64,000 nt of DNA from Methylobrevis albus (GCF_015904235.1 NZ_JADZLT010000049.1:496001-560000); one strand, 5' to 3'; positions 40,180 through 49,586 are shown, counted from the stretch's first letter. The notes: generated from the letters alone by a model not told the origin. Made by a program: numbers and translations.

Positions 40180-41955
40180 ATGACCGCCGAGAAGAAGCCC
40201 CGCCGTTCCGCCAAGTGGTTCGACAATCCCGAAGACCCGGGCATGACGGCGCTCTATCTCGAGCGCTACCTCAACTACGGCATCACCCGGGCCGAGTTGC
40301 AGTCCGGCAAGCCGATCATCGGCATCGCCCAGACCGGCTCCGACCTCAGCCCGTGCAACCGCGTGCATCTCGAACTCGCCAAACGCGTGCGCGAGGGCAT
40401 CCGCGATGCCGGCGGCATCTGCTTCGAGTTCCCGGTGCATCCGATCCAGGAGACCGGGCGCCGGCCCACGGCGGCGCTCGACCGCAACCTCGCCTATCTC
40501 GGCCTCGTCGAGATCCTGCACGGCTATCCGCTCGACGGCGTCGTGCTGACAACGGGCTGCGACAAGACCACCCCGGCGCTGCTGATGGCGGCCGCCACCG
40601 TCGACCTGCCGGCGATCGTGCTGTCGGCCGGGCCGATGCTCGACGGCTGGCACGACGGCAAGCTCGCGGGATCGGGCACCATCATCTGGGAGCAGCGGCT
40701 GAAGCTCGCGACCGGCGAGATCGACTACACCGAGTTCATGGACGCCGCGGCCGCCTCGGCGCCGTCGGTCGGCTACTGCAACACCATGGGCACCGCCTCG
40801 ACGATGAACTCGCTCGCCGAGGCGCTCGGCATGAGCCTGCCGGGCAACGCCTCGATCCCGGCGCCCTACCGCGAGCGCGGCCAGATGGCCTATGCCACCG
40901 GCGTGCGCATCGTCGCCATGGTCGACGAGGACCTGCGCCCGTCGAAGATCCTGACCCGCGCGGCGATCGAAAACGCCATCATGGTCAATTCGGCGATCGG
41001 CGGCTCCACCAACGCCCAGCCGCACATCACGGCGATCGCCCGCCACGTCGGCGTCGAGATCGCGCCGATGGACTGGCAGACGGTCGGCTACGACGTGCCG
41101 CTCATCGTCGACATGCAGCCGGCCGGCCGCTACCTCTCGGAAGCCTTCCACCGCGCCGGCGGCGTGCCGGTGGTGATGAAGGAACTGCTCGCCAACGACC
41201 GGCTCAACGGCGAGGCGCTCACCGTCACCGGCCGCAGCGCCGCTGAGAACATCGCCTTTGCCGCCGCCCCCGACGGCGACGTGATCCGGCCCTATGCCGC
41301 GCCGCTGAAGGAGCGCGCCGGCTTCATCGTGCTGAAGGGCAACCTGTTCGACGCGGCGATCATGAAGACCTCGGTGATCTCGGAGGCCTTCTTCTCGCGC
41401 TACCTCGACCGGCCCGGCGAGCGCTGGGTGCTGGAGGGGCGCGCCGTGGTGTTCGAAGGCTCGGAGGACTACCACCACCGCATCGAGGACCCGGCGCTCG
41501 GCATCGACGAGGATACGATCCTCGTCATCCGCAACGCGGGGCCGGTCGGCTGGCCGGGCTCGGCGGAGGTGGTCAACATGCAGCCGCCGGCGGCGCTGAT
41601 CAAACGCGGCATCACGGCGCTGCCGTGCATCGGCGACGGGCGGCAGTCCGGCACCTCGGGCTCGGCGTCGATCCTCAACGCCTCGCCGGAGGCGGCGGTC
41701 GGCGGCGGGCTCGGCCTGCTCGTCACCGGCGACCGCATCCGCATCGACCTCAACACCGGCACCGCCGACGCGCTGGTGTCGGCCGAGGAGTGGGCGGCGC
41801 GCAAGGCGGCGTTCCAGCCGAACTATCCCGCCAGCCAGACGCCCTGGCAGGAGATCCACCGCGCCACCGTCGGCCAGCTCGCCGAGGGCGGCTGCATGGA
41901 GCTCGCCGTGAAGTACCGCGCCGTCGGCGACGTGCTGGCGCGCAACAACCACTGA
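40180..41955 (+). CDS. IlvD/EDD-family sugar-acid dehydratase (L-arabinonate / D-galactonate / D-fuconate type)
   Basis: Dehydrates an aldonate to the 2-keto-3-deoxy acid, feeding DgoK and DgoA. It has 591 residues. The cluster ligands Cys59 (SPCN), Cys127 ([10 protein letters not shown]) and Cys200 ([14 protein letters not shown]) occupy the same positions as in the characterised rhizobial L-arabinonate dehydratase, which binds a [2Fe-2S] cluster and also accepts galactonate and fuconate. The catalytic serine motif [11 protein letters not shown] is at about residues 486-494. Operon context with KDPGal enzymes favours D-galactonate as the main physiological substrate, but L-arabinonate or D-fuconate remain possible. 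No sugar dehydrogenase or transporter is linked. Confidence 0.87.
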   Translation: MTAEKKPRRSAKWFDNPEDPGMTALYLERYLNYGITRAELQSGKPIIGIAQTGSDLSPCNRVHLELAKRVREGIRDAGGICFEFPVHPIQETGRRPTAALDRNLAYLGLVEILHGYPLDGVVLTTGCDKTTPALLMAAATVDLPAIVLSAGPMLDGWHDGKLAGSGTIIWEQRLKLATGEIDYTEFMDAAAASAPSVGYCNTMGTASTMNSLAEALGMSLPGNASIPAPYRERGQMAYATGVRIVAMVDEDLRPSKILTRAAIENAIMVNSAIGGSTNAQPHITAIARHVGVEIAPMDWQTVGYDVPLIVDMQPAGRYLSEAFHRAGGVPVVMKELLANDRLNGEALTVTGRSAAENIAFAAAPDGDVIRPYAAPLKERAGFIVLKGNLFDAAIMKTSVISEAFFSRYLDRPGERWVLEGRAVVFEGSEDYHHRIEDPALGIDEDTILVIRNAGPVGWPGSAEVVNMQPPAALIKRGITALPCIGDGRQSGTSGSASILNASPEAAVGGGLGLLVTGDRIRIDLNTGTADALVSAEEWAARKAAFQPNYPASQTPWQEIHRATVGQLAEGGCMELAVKYRAVGDVLARNNH

Positions 41956-41986
41956 CCGCAGCCGCGGATCGTCCCGGAGCACCGCG

Positions 41987-42331
41987 ATGGCACCGCAACC
42001 GAAGGTGAAGCTCTCGAAGCTGCGCGACATCGGCTGGTCGCTCTGGGACCCGATCGGCATGCTCCGTGGTGCCGGGCCGGGCGCCTGGCAGCGCGAGGAA
42101 AACGAGCGCTTCGCCAACGAGTATGACCGCTATCTGGTCGGCGCGGCCTCCTCGCTGCGGCGGGGTGTGCCCGCGGCCGAGGTGGTCGCGGAACTGGTCG
42201 AGATTGAGGCGTCCTACATGGGGCTCGGCGAGCGGCCCGACACGCGGGCGCGGGCAGTGGCGGTGGTCGCCGCGATCCTCGCCGATCCCACGATCTGGAC
42301 CTGGCCCGACGAGCAGGGCCGGTTCAGCTAG
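41987..42331 (+). CDS. Hypothetical protein, 114 residues
   Basis: I do not recognise a family with a known function. The frame starts MAPQPKVKLSKLRDIGWSLW, then DPIGML, and has a predicted helical character with a conserved-looking core NEYDRYLVGAASSLRRGVPAAEVVAELVEIEASYMGL. No signal peptide or membrane segment. Codon use matches the neighbours and the 5' end has CGGAGCACC before the ATG, so it is probably real. It follows the dehydratase by 31 bases and could be the last gene of that operon or a single gene. Confidence 0.7.
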   Translation: MAPQPKVKLSKLRDIGWSLWDPIGMLRGAGPGAWQREENERFANEYDRYLVGAASSLRRGVPAAEVVAELVEIEASYMGLGERPDTRARAVAVVAAILADPTIWTWPDEQGRFS

Positions 42332-42522
42332 GCCGCGGACGCGCCCGCCAGATCGCGTCGTCACCGCCCACCTGCATGCCGCACGCGGCCCTTTCTTTCC
42401 GCCCCGTGCAACGGCACCGCGCAACGGCCGCCGACGGCGTTGCATCGCCGGCGTCGCCGAGGCTGGCGGGCGCAACCGGCGGCGTATAGGGTGGCGGCTG
42501 CCGGAGCTGGAGTTTGCTGCCC

Positions 42523-43512
42523 ATGTCGCTTGAAGCCGACGCCATCGTCGATCGCCGCCGCACGCGGCGAAAGCTGGTGTTCTGGAGGGTGAGTGCCTTC
42601 GTGCTGCTCGCCGCGGCCCTGCTCGCCGCGGCCGGAGCGGCGGGGGCGCTGAAAGGGCTCGACGGCGCGGCGACGCCGCACATCGCCCGCATCACCATCA
42701 GCGGCGTGATCATGGAGGATCGCGCCCAGCTCGAGATGATCGAACGCGTCGCCGAGAGCGACGCCGTCGAGGGCGTGATCCTCGCGATCGATTCGCCCGG
42801 CGGCACCACCACCGGCGGCGAGGCGCTCTATGAAGCCGTGCTGAAGCTCGCCGAGGTGAAGCCGGTCGTCGCCTCGGTGCAGACGCTGGCGGCCTCCGCC
42901 GGCTACATGGTGGCGATCGCGACCGACCATATCGTGGCGCGGCGCAGTTCGATCACCGGGTCGATCGGCGTGCTGTTCCAGTACGGCAACGTCTCGCGGC
43001 TGCTCGACAACATCGGCATCTCGGTCAACACCATCAAATCGGCGCCGCTGAAGGCGGAGCCGAACCCGTTCTCGTCCGAAGAGCCGCCGGGCACGCGCGA
43101 GGCGATCGCGGCGCTGGTCGACGACACCTACCAGTGGTTCGTCGACATCGTCGCCGAACAGCGCGGCTTCGATCGCGCCGAGGCGCTGCGCCTCGCCGAC
43201 GGCCGGGTGTTCAGCGGCCGGCAGGCGCTCGACGCCAAGCTGATCGACGAGATCGGCGGCGAGGAGGCGGCGATCGCCTGGCTCGCGGAAGAATACGACG
43301 TCGATCCGGAACTCCCGGTTCGCGACTGGGAACCGAAGCGCGCCGACGAGGGTTTCTCGTTCGCAGAGGCAGCCCTCGGGGCGGTCGGCGGACTGATCGG
43401 ACGCGACCTCGGCGCCCTCGTGCCGACGGGCGCGTCGCTTGACGGTCTCGTCTCGGTTTGGCAGGGTCAACTATCGGATGACGAAGACGTTTTCTCGGGG
43501 GGGCGGAAATGA
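42523..43512 (+). CDS. sppA: Signal peptide peptidase SppA (short, S49 family)
   Basis: Membrane-anchored serine protease that degrades cleaved signal peptides. It has 329 residues, the single-domain form. A membrane anchor is at about residues 22-45. The S49 core has [15 protein letters not shown], the nucleophile serine in [21 protein letters not shown] and the likely general-base lysine in [15 protein letters not shown] 42523 is preferred over a TTG nine bases upstream. Its stop overlaps the ihfB start (ATGA). Confidence 0.93.
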   Translation: MSLEADAIVDRRRTRRKLVFWRVSAFVLLAAALLAAAGAAGALKGLDGAATPHIARITISGVIMEDRAQLEMIERVAESDAVEGVILAIDSPGGTTTGGEALYEAVLKLAEVKPVVASVQTLAASAGYMVAIATDHIVARRSSITGSIGVLFQYGNVSRLLDNIGISVNTIKSAPLKAEPNPFSSEEPPGTREAIAALVDDTYQWFVDIVAEQRGFDRAEALRLADGRVFSGRQALDAKLIDEIGGEEAAIAWLAEEYDVDPELPVRDWEPKRADEGFSFAEAALGAVGGLIGRDLGALVPTGASLDGLVSVWQGQLSDDEDVFSGGRK

Positions 43513-43790
43513 TCAAGTCTGAGCTCGTGCAGCGGATTGCCGCCCAGAACCCGCACCTCTACCAGCGCGACATCGAGAACATCGTCAACACCATCCTCGA
43601 CAAGATCGCCACCGCGATGGCGAACGGCGACCGGGTCGAGCTGCGCGGCTTCGGCGCCTTCTCGGTTAAGAGCCGGCCGGCGCGCGTCGGCCGCAACCCG
43701 CGCACCGGCGAGAAGGTCGAGGTGCGCGAGAAGTTCGTGCCCTTCTTCAAGACCGGCAAGGAAATGCGCGAGCGGCTGAACGACGGCTGA
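43509..43790 (+). CDS. ihfB: Integration host factor subunit beta
   Basis: Sequence-specific DNA-bending protein subunit of 93 residues that pairs with IhfA. Seen are [21 protein letters not shown], the arm [22 protein letters not shown] with the intercalating proline, and the C-terminal [14 protein letters not shown]. The sppA-ihfB-lapA order is usual in alphaproteobacteria. Translation is coupled to sppA by a four-base overlap. Confidence 0.96.
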   Translation: MIKSELVQRIAAQNPHLYQRDIENIVNTILDKIATAMANGDRVELRGFGAFSVKSRPARVGRNPRTGEKVEVREKFVPFFKTGKEMRERLNDG

Positions 43791-43850
43791 GCGCCTCCCA
43801 TTCCGATGGCCGCCGCCCGGCGGCCGTCCCTTCGCGAAAGGCCTAGACTG

Positions 43851-44198
43851 ATGCGGCTCCTGATCTGGCTCCTGGTCGGCGGACCGATCGCCGTCGTCGT
43901 GATGGCGCTCGCGATGGTCAACAACCAGCCGGTGACGATCCTGCTCGACCCGGTGACGCCGGAGAGCCCGCTGTTTTCGGCGACGGCGCCGCTCTACGCG
44001 GTGTTCTTCGCGACACTGATGGTCGGCGTGCTGATCGGCGGCATCGCGGTCTGGGCCGGCCAGGGCCGCTTCCGCCGTGCCGCGCGCCGCAACCAGCGCG
44101 AGGCGGTGCGCTGGCAGGTCGAAGCCGAGCGGCTGAAGGAAGAGATCCGGCCGACCGCCGATCCCGCGCTGCCGGCCCCGACGCGCCGCGCGGCCTGA
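43851..44198 (+). CDS. LapA-domain (DUF1049) membrane protein
   Basis: A 115-residue protein with two membrane segments (about residues 2-24 and 46-68) and a basic, helical cytoplasmic tail (GRFRRAARRNQREAVRWQVEAERLKEE), the layout of LapA/YciS, a partner in lipopolysaccharide assembly control. ATG 43851 begins at the first membrane segment; the frame extends 15 codons upstream without a better start. LapB is not nearby, so the assignment is to the domain family only. Confidence 0.82.
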   Translation: MRLLIWLLVGGPIAVVVMALAMVNNQPVTILLDPVTPESPLFSATAPLYAVFFATLMVGVLIGGIAVWAGQGRFRRAARRNQREAVRWQVEAERLKEEIRPTADPALPAPTRRAA

Positions 44199-44302
44199 GC
44201 GGCCCGGCCCCGTCGGTCGCCGGTCCATCCGGCGCCAATCCTGCCCGGCGCTGCGTTTCGCCGCCTCCCCCGCGTGTTCATCCCACCCCGGATCGATTGC
44301 CG

Positions 44303-44635
44303 ATGTCCACGCCGTTTCGCCCGCCGCTGATCACCCTCGAAGCCGAGGAGGTGGCGGCGCGTGCGGCGCGCGGCGAGATCCACCTCGTCGACGTGCGCGA
44401 GGACGCCGAGTGGGAAGGCGGGCGCATCCCCGGGGCCATCCATGCGCCGCTGTCGCGCTTTGCCGACGTGGTCGGCAGCCTCCCCGACGACAAGCCGTTG
44501 GTGTTCTACTGCCTCGTCGGCGGACGCTCGGCGCGGGCGGTGGCCTTCTGCCAGGCGTCCGGCCTGCCGCACGACACCCATCTCGGCGGCGGCATCCAGG
44601 CCTGGGCCGAGGCCGGCCTGCCGCTCGAGGGTTGA
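44303..44635 (+). CDS. Rhodanese-like sulfurtransferase
   Basis: Single-domain rhodanese of 110 residues. IHLVDVREDAEWEGGRIPGAIHAPL is the standard first half and the active-site loop is VFYCLVGGRSARAV, with the persulfide-forming cysteine in place, followed by LGGGIQAWAEAGLPL. It probably transfers sulfur or cyanide-type acceptors in the cytoplasm; the physiological partner cannot be told from here. ATG 44303 is used; TTG 44297 is also in frame. Confidence 0.9.
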   Translation: MSTPFRPPLITLEAEEVAARAARGEIHLVDVREDAEWEGGRIPGAIHAPLSRFADVVGSLPDDKPLVFYCLVGGRSARAVAFCQASGLPHDTHLGGGIQAWAEAGLPLEG

Positions 44636-44680
44636 GGCGATGCCGCTTCCTTCCTGCACTGCCGCATGATCCTGACGCAG

Positions 44681-44735
44681 ATGCGGTCATCCGCATTGCA
44701 CCGCAGCATTTGCCCGGCCTCTGAGCAATTGCTCT
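44681..44735. promoter_or_regulatory. Two palindromes upstream of the SorC-type regulator gene
   Basis: ATGCGG-TCAT-CCGCAT (44681-44696) is a perfect 6-4-6 palindrome. TGAGC-AATT-GCTCT (44722-44735) contains the perfect 12-bp palindrome GAGCAATTGCTC. The second one fits the pattern TGRGC-N4-GCYCA found twice before the transporter operon and is a candidate site for autoregulation. Confidence 0.5.
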
Positions 44736-44831
44736 GGATTTCGCCGGGCCCTTCCTCCTATGCTCCGTCACCCGACCGTCATGGACCGCGCCCGCGGCCG
44801 TGCGGCGGACGACTTCACCGGGTGCCGCGCC

Positions 44832-45791
44832 GTGTCTGACCTCGTCGATCCCCAGTCGCGGCGCCGTCTCGATCTCGCGGCGCGTGCCGCCTGGCTCTAC
44901 TACATCAAGAGCCGGACGCAGGACGAGATCGCGGTCGAGCTCGGCGTCTCGCGCCAGAACGTGCAGCGCCTCGTCGCGCTGGCGCTGCAGGAGCGGCTGA
45001 TCAAGTTCCGGCTCGACCACGAGCTCGCCGAATGCATCGAGCTCGAGCAGCGGCTGCGCGAGCGCTTCGACCTGCAGGTCTGCGAGGTGGTGCCGGGGCA
45101 GCGCGACGGCGACGACGGCCGGCTCGGCGTCGGCATCGCGGTGGCGCAGCTGCTCGAGTATTTCCTGTCGCAGAAGGCGCCGCTGACGCTGGCGATCGGT
45201 ACCGGGCGCACGCTGCGCGAGGCGGTGCAGCAGGTGCCGGCAATGGACCGGCCGCAGCACAAGATCGTGTCGCTGGTCGGCAACCTCACCCGCGACGGCC
45301 GCGCCAGCCCCTATGACGTGGTGATCCGCCTCGCCGACCGGGTGGGGGCCTCGTGCTATCCGCTGCCGATGCCGGTGGTGACCGACACCGCCGAGGAACG
45401 CGAACAACTGCACCTGCAGCGCGGCTTCCAGACCGTGCGCACCCTTGTCGACGAGGCGAAGGCGCACATCATGGGCATCGGCCAGGTCGCCTGGGGCGCG
45501 CCGCTCAACATCGACGGCTTCATCACCGACCGCGAACTCGCCCAGATGATGGACCTCGGCGCGATCGGCGAGATCCGCGGCTGGACCTTCGACGCCGCGG
45601 GCCGGGTGCTGTCGGGCGGCTTCCACGACCGCCTCACCGCCGTGCCGATCGTGGTGCCGGCCGACCATCTCGCCGTGATCGCCGGCGCCGGCTCGCACCG
45701 GGCGCCCGCGATCCGCGCCGCGCTCGGCGGACAGCTCGCCAACGGGCTGGTGACCGACGAACTCACGGCGCGGCTGGTGCTCGGCGACTGA
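44832..45791 (+). CDS. SorC-family sugar-binding transcriptional regulator (SmoC-like)
   Basis: Regulator of the following polyol operon. It has an N-terminal helix-turn-helix (YIKSRTQDEIAVELGVSRQNVQRLVALALQERLI) and a C-terminal sugar-phosphate-isomerase-like effector domain (LTLAIGTGRTLREAV, IVSLVGNLTRDG, HIMGIGQVAWGAPLNIDGFI, HLAVIAGAGSHRAPAIRAAL). It is placed as the regulator of the sorbitol/mannitol (smo) operons. The start is unsure: GTG 44832 gives 319 residues, the usual family size; ATG 44781 and ATG 44760 are in frame but add unconserved residues. None has a good ribosome site. Confidence 0.88.
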   Translation: MSDLVDPQSRRRLDLAARAAWLYYIKSRTQDEIAVELGVSRQNVQRLVALALQERLIKFRLDHELAECIELEQRLRERFDLQVCEVVPGQRDGDDGRLGVGIAVAQLLEYFLSQKAPLTLAIGTGRTLREAVQQVPAMDRPQHKIVSLVGNLTRDGRASPYDVVIRLADRVGASCYPLPMPVVTDTAEEREQLHLQRGFQTVRTLVDEAKAHIMGIGQVAWGAPLNIDGFITDRELAQMMDLGAIGEIRGWTFDAAGRVLSGGFHDRLTAVPIVVPADHLAVIAGAGSHRAPAIRAALGGQLANGLVTDELTARLVLGD

Positions 45792-46033
45792 GGCCGGGCG
45801 CGCCGATTCTTTTGCAGAGCGGGACTTCGGGATTTCCGGCCGGAGGCCCCTTCGTCGACGGGTCATTTCGGCCCGGATCCGATCCGGCCCCATCCCGTCC
45901 TCTCCCCGTCATCCCCGCGCAGCCGAAACTCCGGCGCGGGCGTTGCCGCGCCGCGATGTGCGCGGCGAGGGTTCGGCGCCGCCCCCATCGCGCCGGCGAG
46001 CGTCGGCTTTCGCGGCAACTCGCCCGTTCCCCA

Positions 46034-46088
46034 TTGACAAGCGTTTCCGGGTATGTGAGCTTTTGCCCATCGCATGGGCATTAGCCCA
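46034..46088 (+). promoter_or_regulatory. Promoter and tandem operator of the polyol transport operon
   Basis: TTGACA lies at 46034-46039; the -10 box is not clear (GAGCTT at 17 bases). Overlapping and following it are two 14-bp elements, TGAGC-TTTT-GCCCA (46056-46069) and TGGGC-ATTA-GCCCA (46075-46088), 19 bases from start to start. A further symmetric overlap, GCCCAT-CGC-ATGGGC, spans 46065-46079. Together they look like the binding sites of the SorC-type regulator. The rest of the 375-base gap (45792-46166) holds nothing recognisable apart from a ribosome site. Confidence 0.6.
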
Positions 46089-46166
46089 TCCGATCAATAA
46101 ATCGATTGCGCGACGATCGACCTCGCTCGCTCGAGACCCATTGCATCTCTGGGAGGAGTGCACCCG

Positions 46167-47474
46167 ATGAAGGTTTCCGGATTTCCGGTGCTTGGCGCCG
46201 TCCTGCTCGCCAGCACCGCTTTCGCCCATGCCGAGACGCTGACCATTGCGACGGTCAACAACTCCGACATGATCATCATGCAAAAGCTCTCGCCGGCCTT
46301 CGAGCAGGCGACGGGGCACAAGCTGAACTGGGTGGTGCTGGAAGAGAACGTGCTGCGCCAGCGCGTCACCACCGACATCGCCACCGAAGGCGGCCAGTTC
46401 GACATCATCACCATCGGCGCCTACGAGACGCCGATCTGGGGCGCCGCGGAATGGCTGACCCCCGTCGACGACCTCGGCGACGCCTATGACTACGACGACA
46501 TCCTCGAGCCGGTGAAGAACGGCCTCAGCTACGAAGGCAAGCTGTTCGCGGTGCCGTTCTATGCCGAGAGCTCGTTCACCTTCTACCGCAAGGACCTGTT
46601 CGAGGCGAAGGGCCTCACCATGCCCGAGCAGCCGACCTACGACGACATCCTCGCGGCGGCGAAGGCGATCCACGACCCGGCCAGCAACACCTACGGCATC
46701 TGCCTGCGCGGCAAGCCGGGCTGGGGCGAGAACATGGCCTACGTGTCGACGCTGGTGAACACCTTCGGCGGCAAGTGGTTCGACATGGAGTGGAACACCA
46801 CGATCAACACGCCGGAGTGGAAGCAGGCGCTGACGCTCTATCTCGACCTGCTCAACAACTACGGTCCTCCGGGCGCCGCCTCCAACGGCCACAACGAGAA
46901 CCGCGCGCTGTTCGCCAGCGGCAACTGCGGCATCTGGATCGACGCCACCTCGGCCGCGGGCTACATCTTCAACCCGAACGAGTCGAAGGTCGCCGACACG
47001 ACCGCCTTCGCCAAGGCGCCGATCGCTGCCGTCGACAAGGGCGCCGGCTGGGCCTGGGCCTGGGCGCTCGGCATCCCGGCGTCGTCGCAGAAGGCCGATG
47101 CGGCCAAGCAGTTCCTCGCCTGGGCGACCTCGAAGGAATACGTCGAGATGGTCGGCGAGAGCGAAGGCTGGGTCTCGGTCCCGCCGGGCACCCGCAAGTC
47201 GACCTACGCCAACCCGAAGTACACCGAAGCCGCGCCGTTCGCCGACACCGTGCTCGCCGCGATCCTCGCTGCCGATCCGGCCGACGCGACCAAGGACGAG
47301 GTGCCCTACACCGGCGTGCAGTTCGTGGCGATCCCCGAGTTCCAGGGCATCGGCACGCAGGTCGGCCAGACGGTGGCCGCGGCCCTGACCGGCCAGATGT
47401 CGGTCGACCAGGCGCTGCAGACCATGCAGTCCGCCACCGAGCGCACCATGAAGCAGGCCGGCTACCCGAAGTAA
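46167..47474 (+). CDS. Polyol (sorbitol/mannitol-type) ABC transporter substrate-binding protein
   Basis: Periplasmic binding protein of 435 residues with a signal peptide cleaved after AHA (about residue 22). It is a family 1 extracellular protein of the SmoE type. Landmarks are ETLTIATVNNSDMIIMQKLSPAFEQATGHKLNWVVLEENVLRQR, FDIITIGAYETPIWG and FYRKDLFEAKGL. The SmoE family binds polyols such as mannitol, sorbitol and arabitol; the exact ligand is not set by sequence reading. The ribosome site GGGAGGAG ends 8 bases before ATG 46167, one of the best in the window. First gene of the operon. Confidence 0.9.
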   Translation: MKVSGFPVLGAVLLASTAFAHAETLTIATVNNSDMIIMQKLSPAFEQATGHKLNWVVLEENVLRQRVTTDIATEGGQFDIITIGAYETPIWGAAEWLTPVDDLGDAYDYDDILEPVKNGLSYEGKLFAVPFYAESSFTFYRKDLFEAKGLTMPEQPTYDDILAAAKAIHDPASNTYGICLRGKPGWGENMAYVSTLVNTFGGKWFDMEWNTTINTPEWKQALTLYLDLLNNYGPPGAASNGHNENRALFASGNCGIWIDATSAAGYIFNPNESKVADTTAFAKAPIAAVDKGAGWAWAWALGIPASSQKADAAKQFLAWATSKEYVEMVGESEGWVSVPPGTRKSTYANPKYTEAAPFADTVLAAILAADPADATKDEVPYTGVQFVAIPEFQGIGTQVGQTVAAALTGQMSVDQALQTMQSATERTMKQAGYPK

Positions 47475-47799
47475 GCCGGGACTGACGCCAGAAGCTCCGG
47501 CGCCGGCGGCCCTCTCCCCGGCCGGCGCCGGACACCCCCGGCGACGCGCCGGACCCAGATCTCCCGCGAGCACCTGCCCGGGCGGCGATCCCGCCCGGGC
47601 CTCTTTCGCCGCACCGGCGCCGATCGGCGCCCCGCGGCGAGGAAACGCCCGCGACCGGTCTGCCGCTCCCGCGTCGTGCGACCCAGAGCTTGTGCCCGGG
47701 CCTTGCCGTCCTTGCGCCCGGGCCCTCTGCCGCGGCGGACGCCGACCTTAGAAAACAAAGAACCGTCGCCAGGACGACTTGCCCCGAGGGAGGCGTGCC
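47475..47799 (+). other. Intercistronic region with a 12-bp perfect hairpin
   Basis: Within this 325-base gap TCCGGCGCCGGC (47496-47507) and GCCGGCGCCGGA (47521-47532) form a perfect 12-bp stem with a 13-base loop, 21 bases after the binding protein stop. No T-tract follows. Such structures after binding protein genes often protect the upstream message and lower expression of the permeases. No gene is visible in the remainder. Confidence 0.6.
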
Positions 47800-48708
47800 A
47801 TGACCGCAACCGTGCCCCTGCCGGCCACGCCCGCCGCGAAAGGCGGTGGCCGTGCCGTCCGGACGCTGCCCTTCATCGCCCCCTCGGTGGCGGTGCTGCT
47901 GGTCTGGATGATCGTGCCGCTGGCGATGACGCTCTGGTTCTCGTTCCAGCGCTACAACCTGCTCAATCCGTTCCTCACCGGCTTTGCCGGGGTCGAGAAC
48001 TATCAGTACCTGTTCGAGGATCCGGCGCTGTGGTCGGCGCTCGCCAACACGCTGCTGCTGGTCGGCTGGGTGCTGGTGTCGACCGTGGTGCTCGGCACGC
48101 TGTTCGCCGTGCTGTTCGACCAGGACTTCTTCGGCCGCGGCGTCGCCCGGCTCTTCGTGATCGCGCCGTTCTTCGTCATGCCGACGGTGAGCGCGCTGAT
48201 CTGGAAGAACCTCCTGATGCACCCGGTGAACGGCTTCTTCGCCTATGTCTCGCGCAGCCTCGGGCTGCCGGTGATCGACTGGTTCACCAATATCCCGCTC
48301 ACCGCGATCATCGTGATGGTCGCCTGGCAGTGGGTGCCGTTCGCGACGCTGATCCTGCTCACCGCGATCCAGTCGCTCGACCGCGACCAGATGGAAGCGG
48401 CGCGGATGGACGGGGCAAAATCGATCGCGCTGTTCCGCTACATCATCGTGCCGCACCTGATGCGCCCGATCGCCATCGTGGTGATGATCGAGACGCTGTT
48501 CCTCCTGTCGATCTTCGCCGAGATCCTCGTCACCACCTCCGGCGGACCCGGCGTCGCGACGACGAACCTCACCTACCTGATCTATGTCCGGGCGCTGCTC
48601 GAGTTCGACGTGGGCGGGGCCTCCGCCGGCGGCGTGGTGGCGATCATCCTCGCCAACATCATCGCCTTCTTCCTGATCCGCACCATCGCCCGCAACCTGA
48701 CGGCCTGA
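47800..48708 (+). CDS. Polyol ABC transporter permease 1
   Basis: Inner-membrane permease of 302 residues with six predicted membrane segments, SmoF-like. The coupling loop that contacts the ATPase is readable as QMEAARMDGAKSIALFRYIIVPHL. ATG 47800 is preceded by GAGGGAGG at 6 bases. It forms a heterodimer with the next gene's product. Confidence 0.92.
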   Translation: MTATVPLPATPAAKGGGRAVRTLPFIAPSVAVLLVWMIVPLAMTLWFSFQRYNLLNPFLTGFAGVENYQYLFEDPALWSALANTLLLVGWVLVSTVVLGTLFAVLFDQDFFGRGVARLFVIAPFFVMPTVSALIWKNLLMHPVNGFFAYVSRSLGLPVIDWFTNIPLTAIIVMVAWQWVPFATLILLTAIQSLDRDQMEAARMDGAKSIALFRYIIVPHLMRPIAIVVMIETLFLLSIFAEILVTTSGGPGVATTNLTYLIYVRALLEFDVGGASAGGVVAIILANIIAFFLIRTIARNLTA

Positions 48709-48718
48709 GGAGGACGTG

Positions 48719-49534
48719 ATGAACCCGAAGCTCGTCAGGAAGCTCGCGCTCACGGTGCTCGCGTGGAGCGTCGCGGGGATCATGTTCTTCCCCGTCGCCT
48801 GGATGCTGGTCACCGCGTTCAAGACGGAGATCGACGCCGTCACGCCGAGCCTCGTGTTCTCGCCGACGTTCGAGAACTTCGTCGTGGTCGACCAGCGCGC
48901 CGACTACTTCAAGTTCGCCATGAACAGCGTCGTGATCGCCTTCGGCTCGACGATCCTGGCGCTGGCGCTGGCGGTGCCGGCGGCCTATGCGATGGCCTTC
49001 TATCCGGGCCGGTTCACCAAGGACATCCTGCTCTGGATGCTGTCGACCAAGATGCTGCCGGCCGTCGGCGTGCTGGTGCCGATGTATCTGATCTTCCGCA
49101 ATACCGGCCTGCTCGACACCCGCACCGGCCTGATCATCGTGCATACGCTGGTCAACCTGCCGATCATCGTCTGGATGTGCTACTCGTTCTTCAAGGATAT
49201 CCCGAACGAGATCCTCGAGGCCGGCCGCATGGACGGCGCCCGGCCGCGCGAGCAGCTGTTCTACCTCTTGCTGCCGCTGACGCTGCCGGGGATCGGGTCG
49301 ACCGCGCTGCTCGCGATCATCCTGTCGTGGAACGAGGCGTTCTGGAGCCTCAACCTCTCGGCGGCGAACGCCGCGCCGCTCACCGCCTTCATCGCCTCCT
49401 TCTCCAGCCCCGAAGGCCTGTTCTGGGCGAAACTCTCGGCCGCCTCGACGATGGCGGTGGCGCCGATCCTGATCTTCGGCTGGCTGACGCAGCGGCAACT
49501 GGTGCGCGGCCTCACCTTCGGCGCGGTGAAGTGA
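48719..49534 (+). CDS. Polyol ABC transporter permease 2
   Basis: Second permease of 271 residues, SmoG-like, with six membrane segments. The coupling loop is EILEAGRMDGARPREQLFYLLLPL. GGAGG lies five bases before ATG 48719; GTG 48716 is in frame but too close to it. A 138-base gap follows before the ATPase gene. Confidence 0.92.
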   Translation: MNPKLVRKLALTVLAWSVAGIMFFPVAWMLVTAFKTEIDAVTPSLVFSPTFENFVVVDQRADYFKFAMNSVVIAFGSTILALALAVPAAYAMAFYPGRFTKDILLWMLSTKMLPAVGVLVPMYLIFRNTGLLDTRTGLIIVHTLVNLPIIVWMCYSFFKDIPNEILEAGRMDGARPREQLFYLLLPLTLPGIGSTALLAIILSWNEAFWSLNLSAANAAPLTAFIASFSSPEGLFWAKLSAASTMAVAPILIFGWLTQRQLVRGLTFGAVK

Positions 49535-49552
49535 CGGCGCCCGACTGAACGA

Positions 49553-49586
49553 CGCCCGGTGCCGGCGAGACGGCCGGCACCGGGCG
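49553..49586 (+). other. 14-bp perfect hairpin between permease and ATPase genes
   Basis: CGCCCGGTGCCGGC (49553-49566) and GCCGGCACCGGGCG (49573-49586) pair perfectly around a 6-base loop. It sits 18 bases after the second permease stop. There is no T-tract, so read-through is expected; the structure may act as a message stabiliser or partial terminator inside the operon. Confidence 0.6.
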
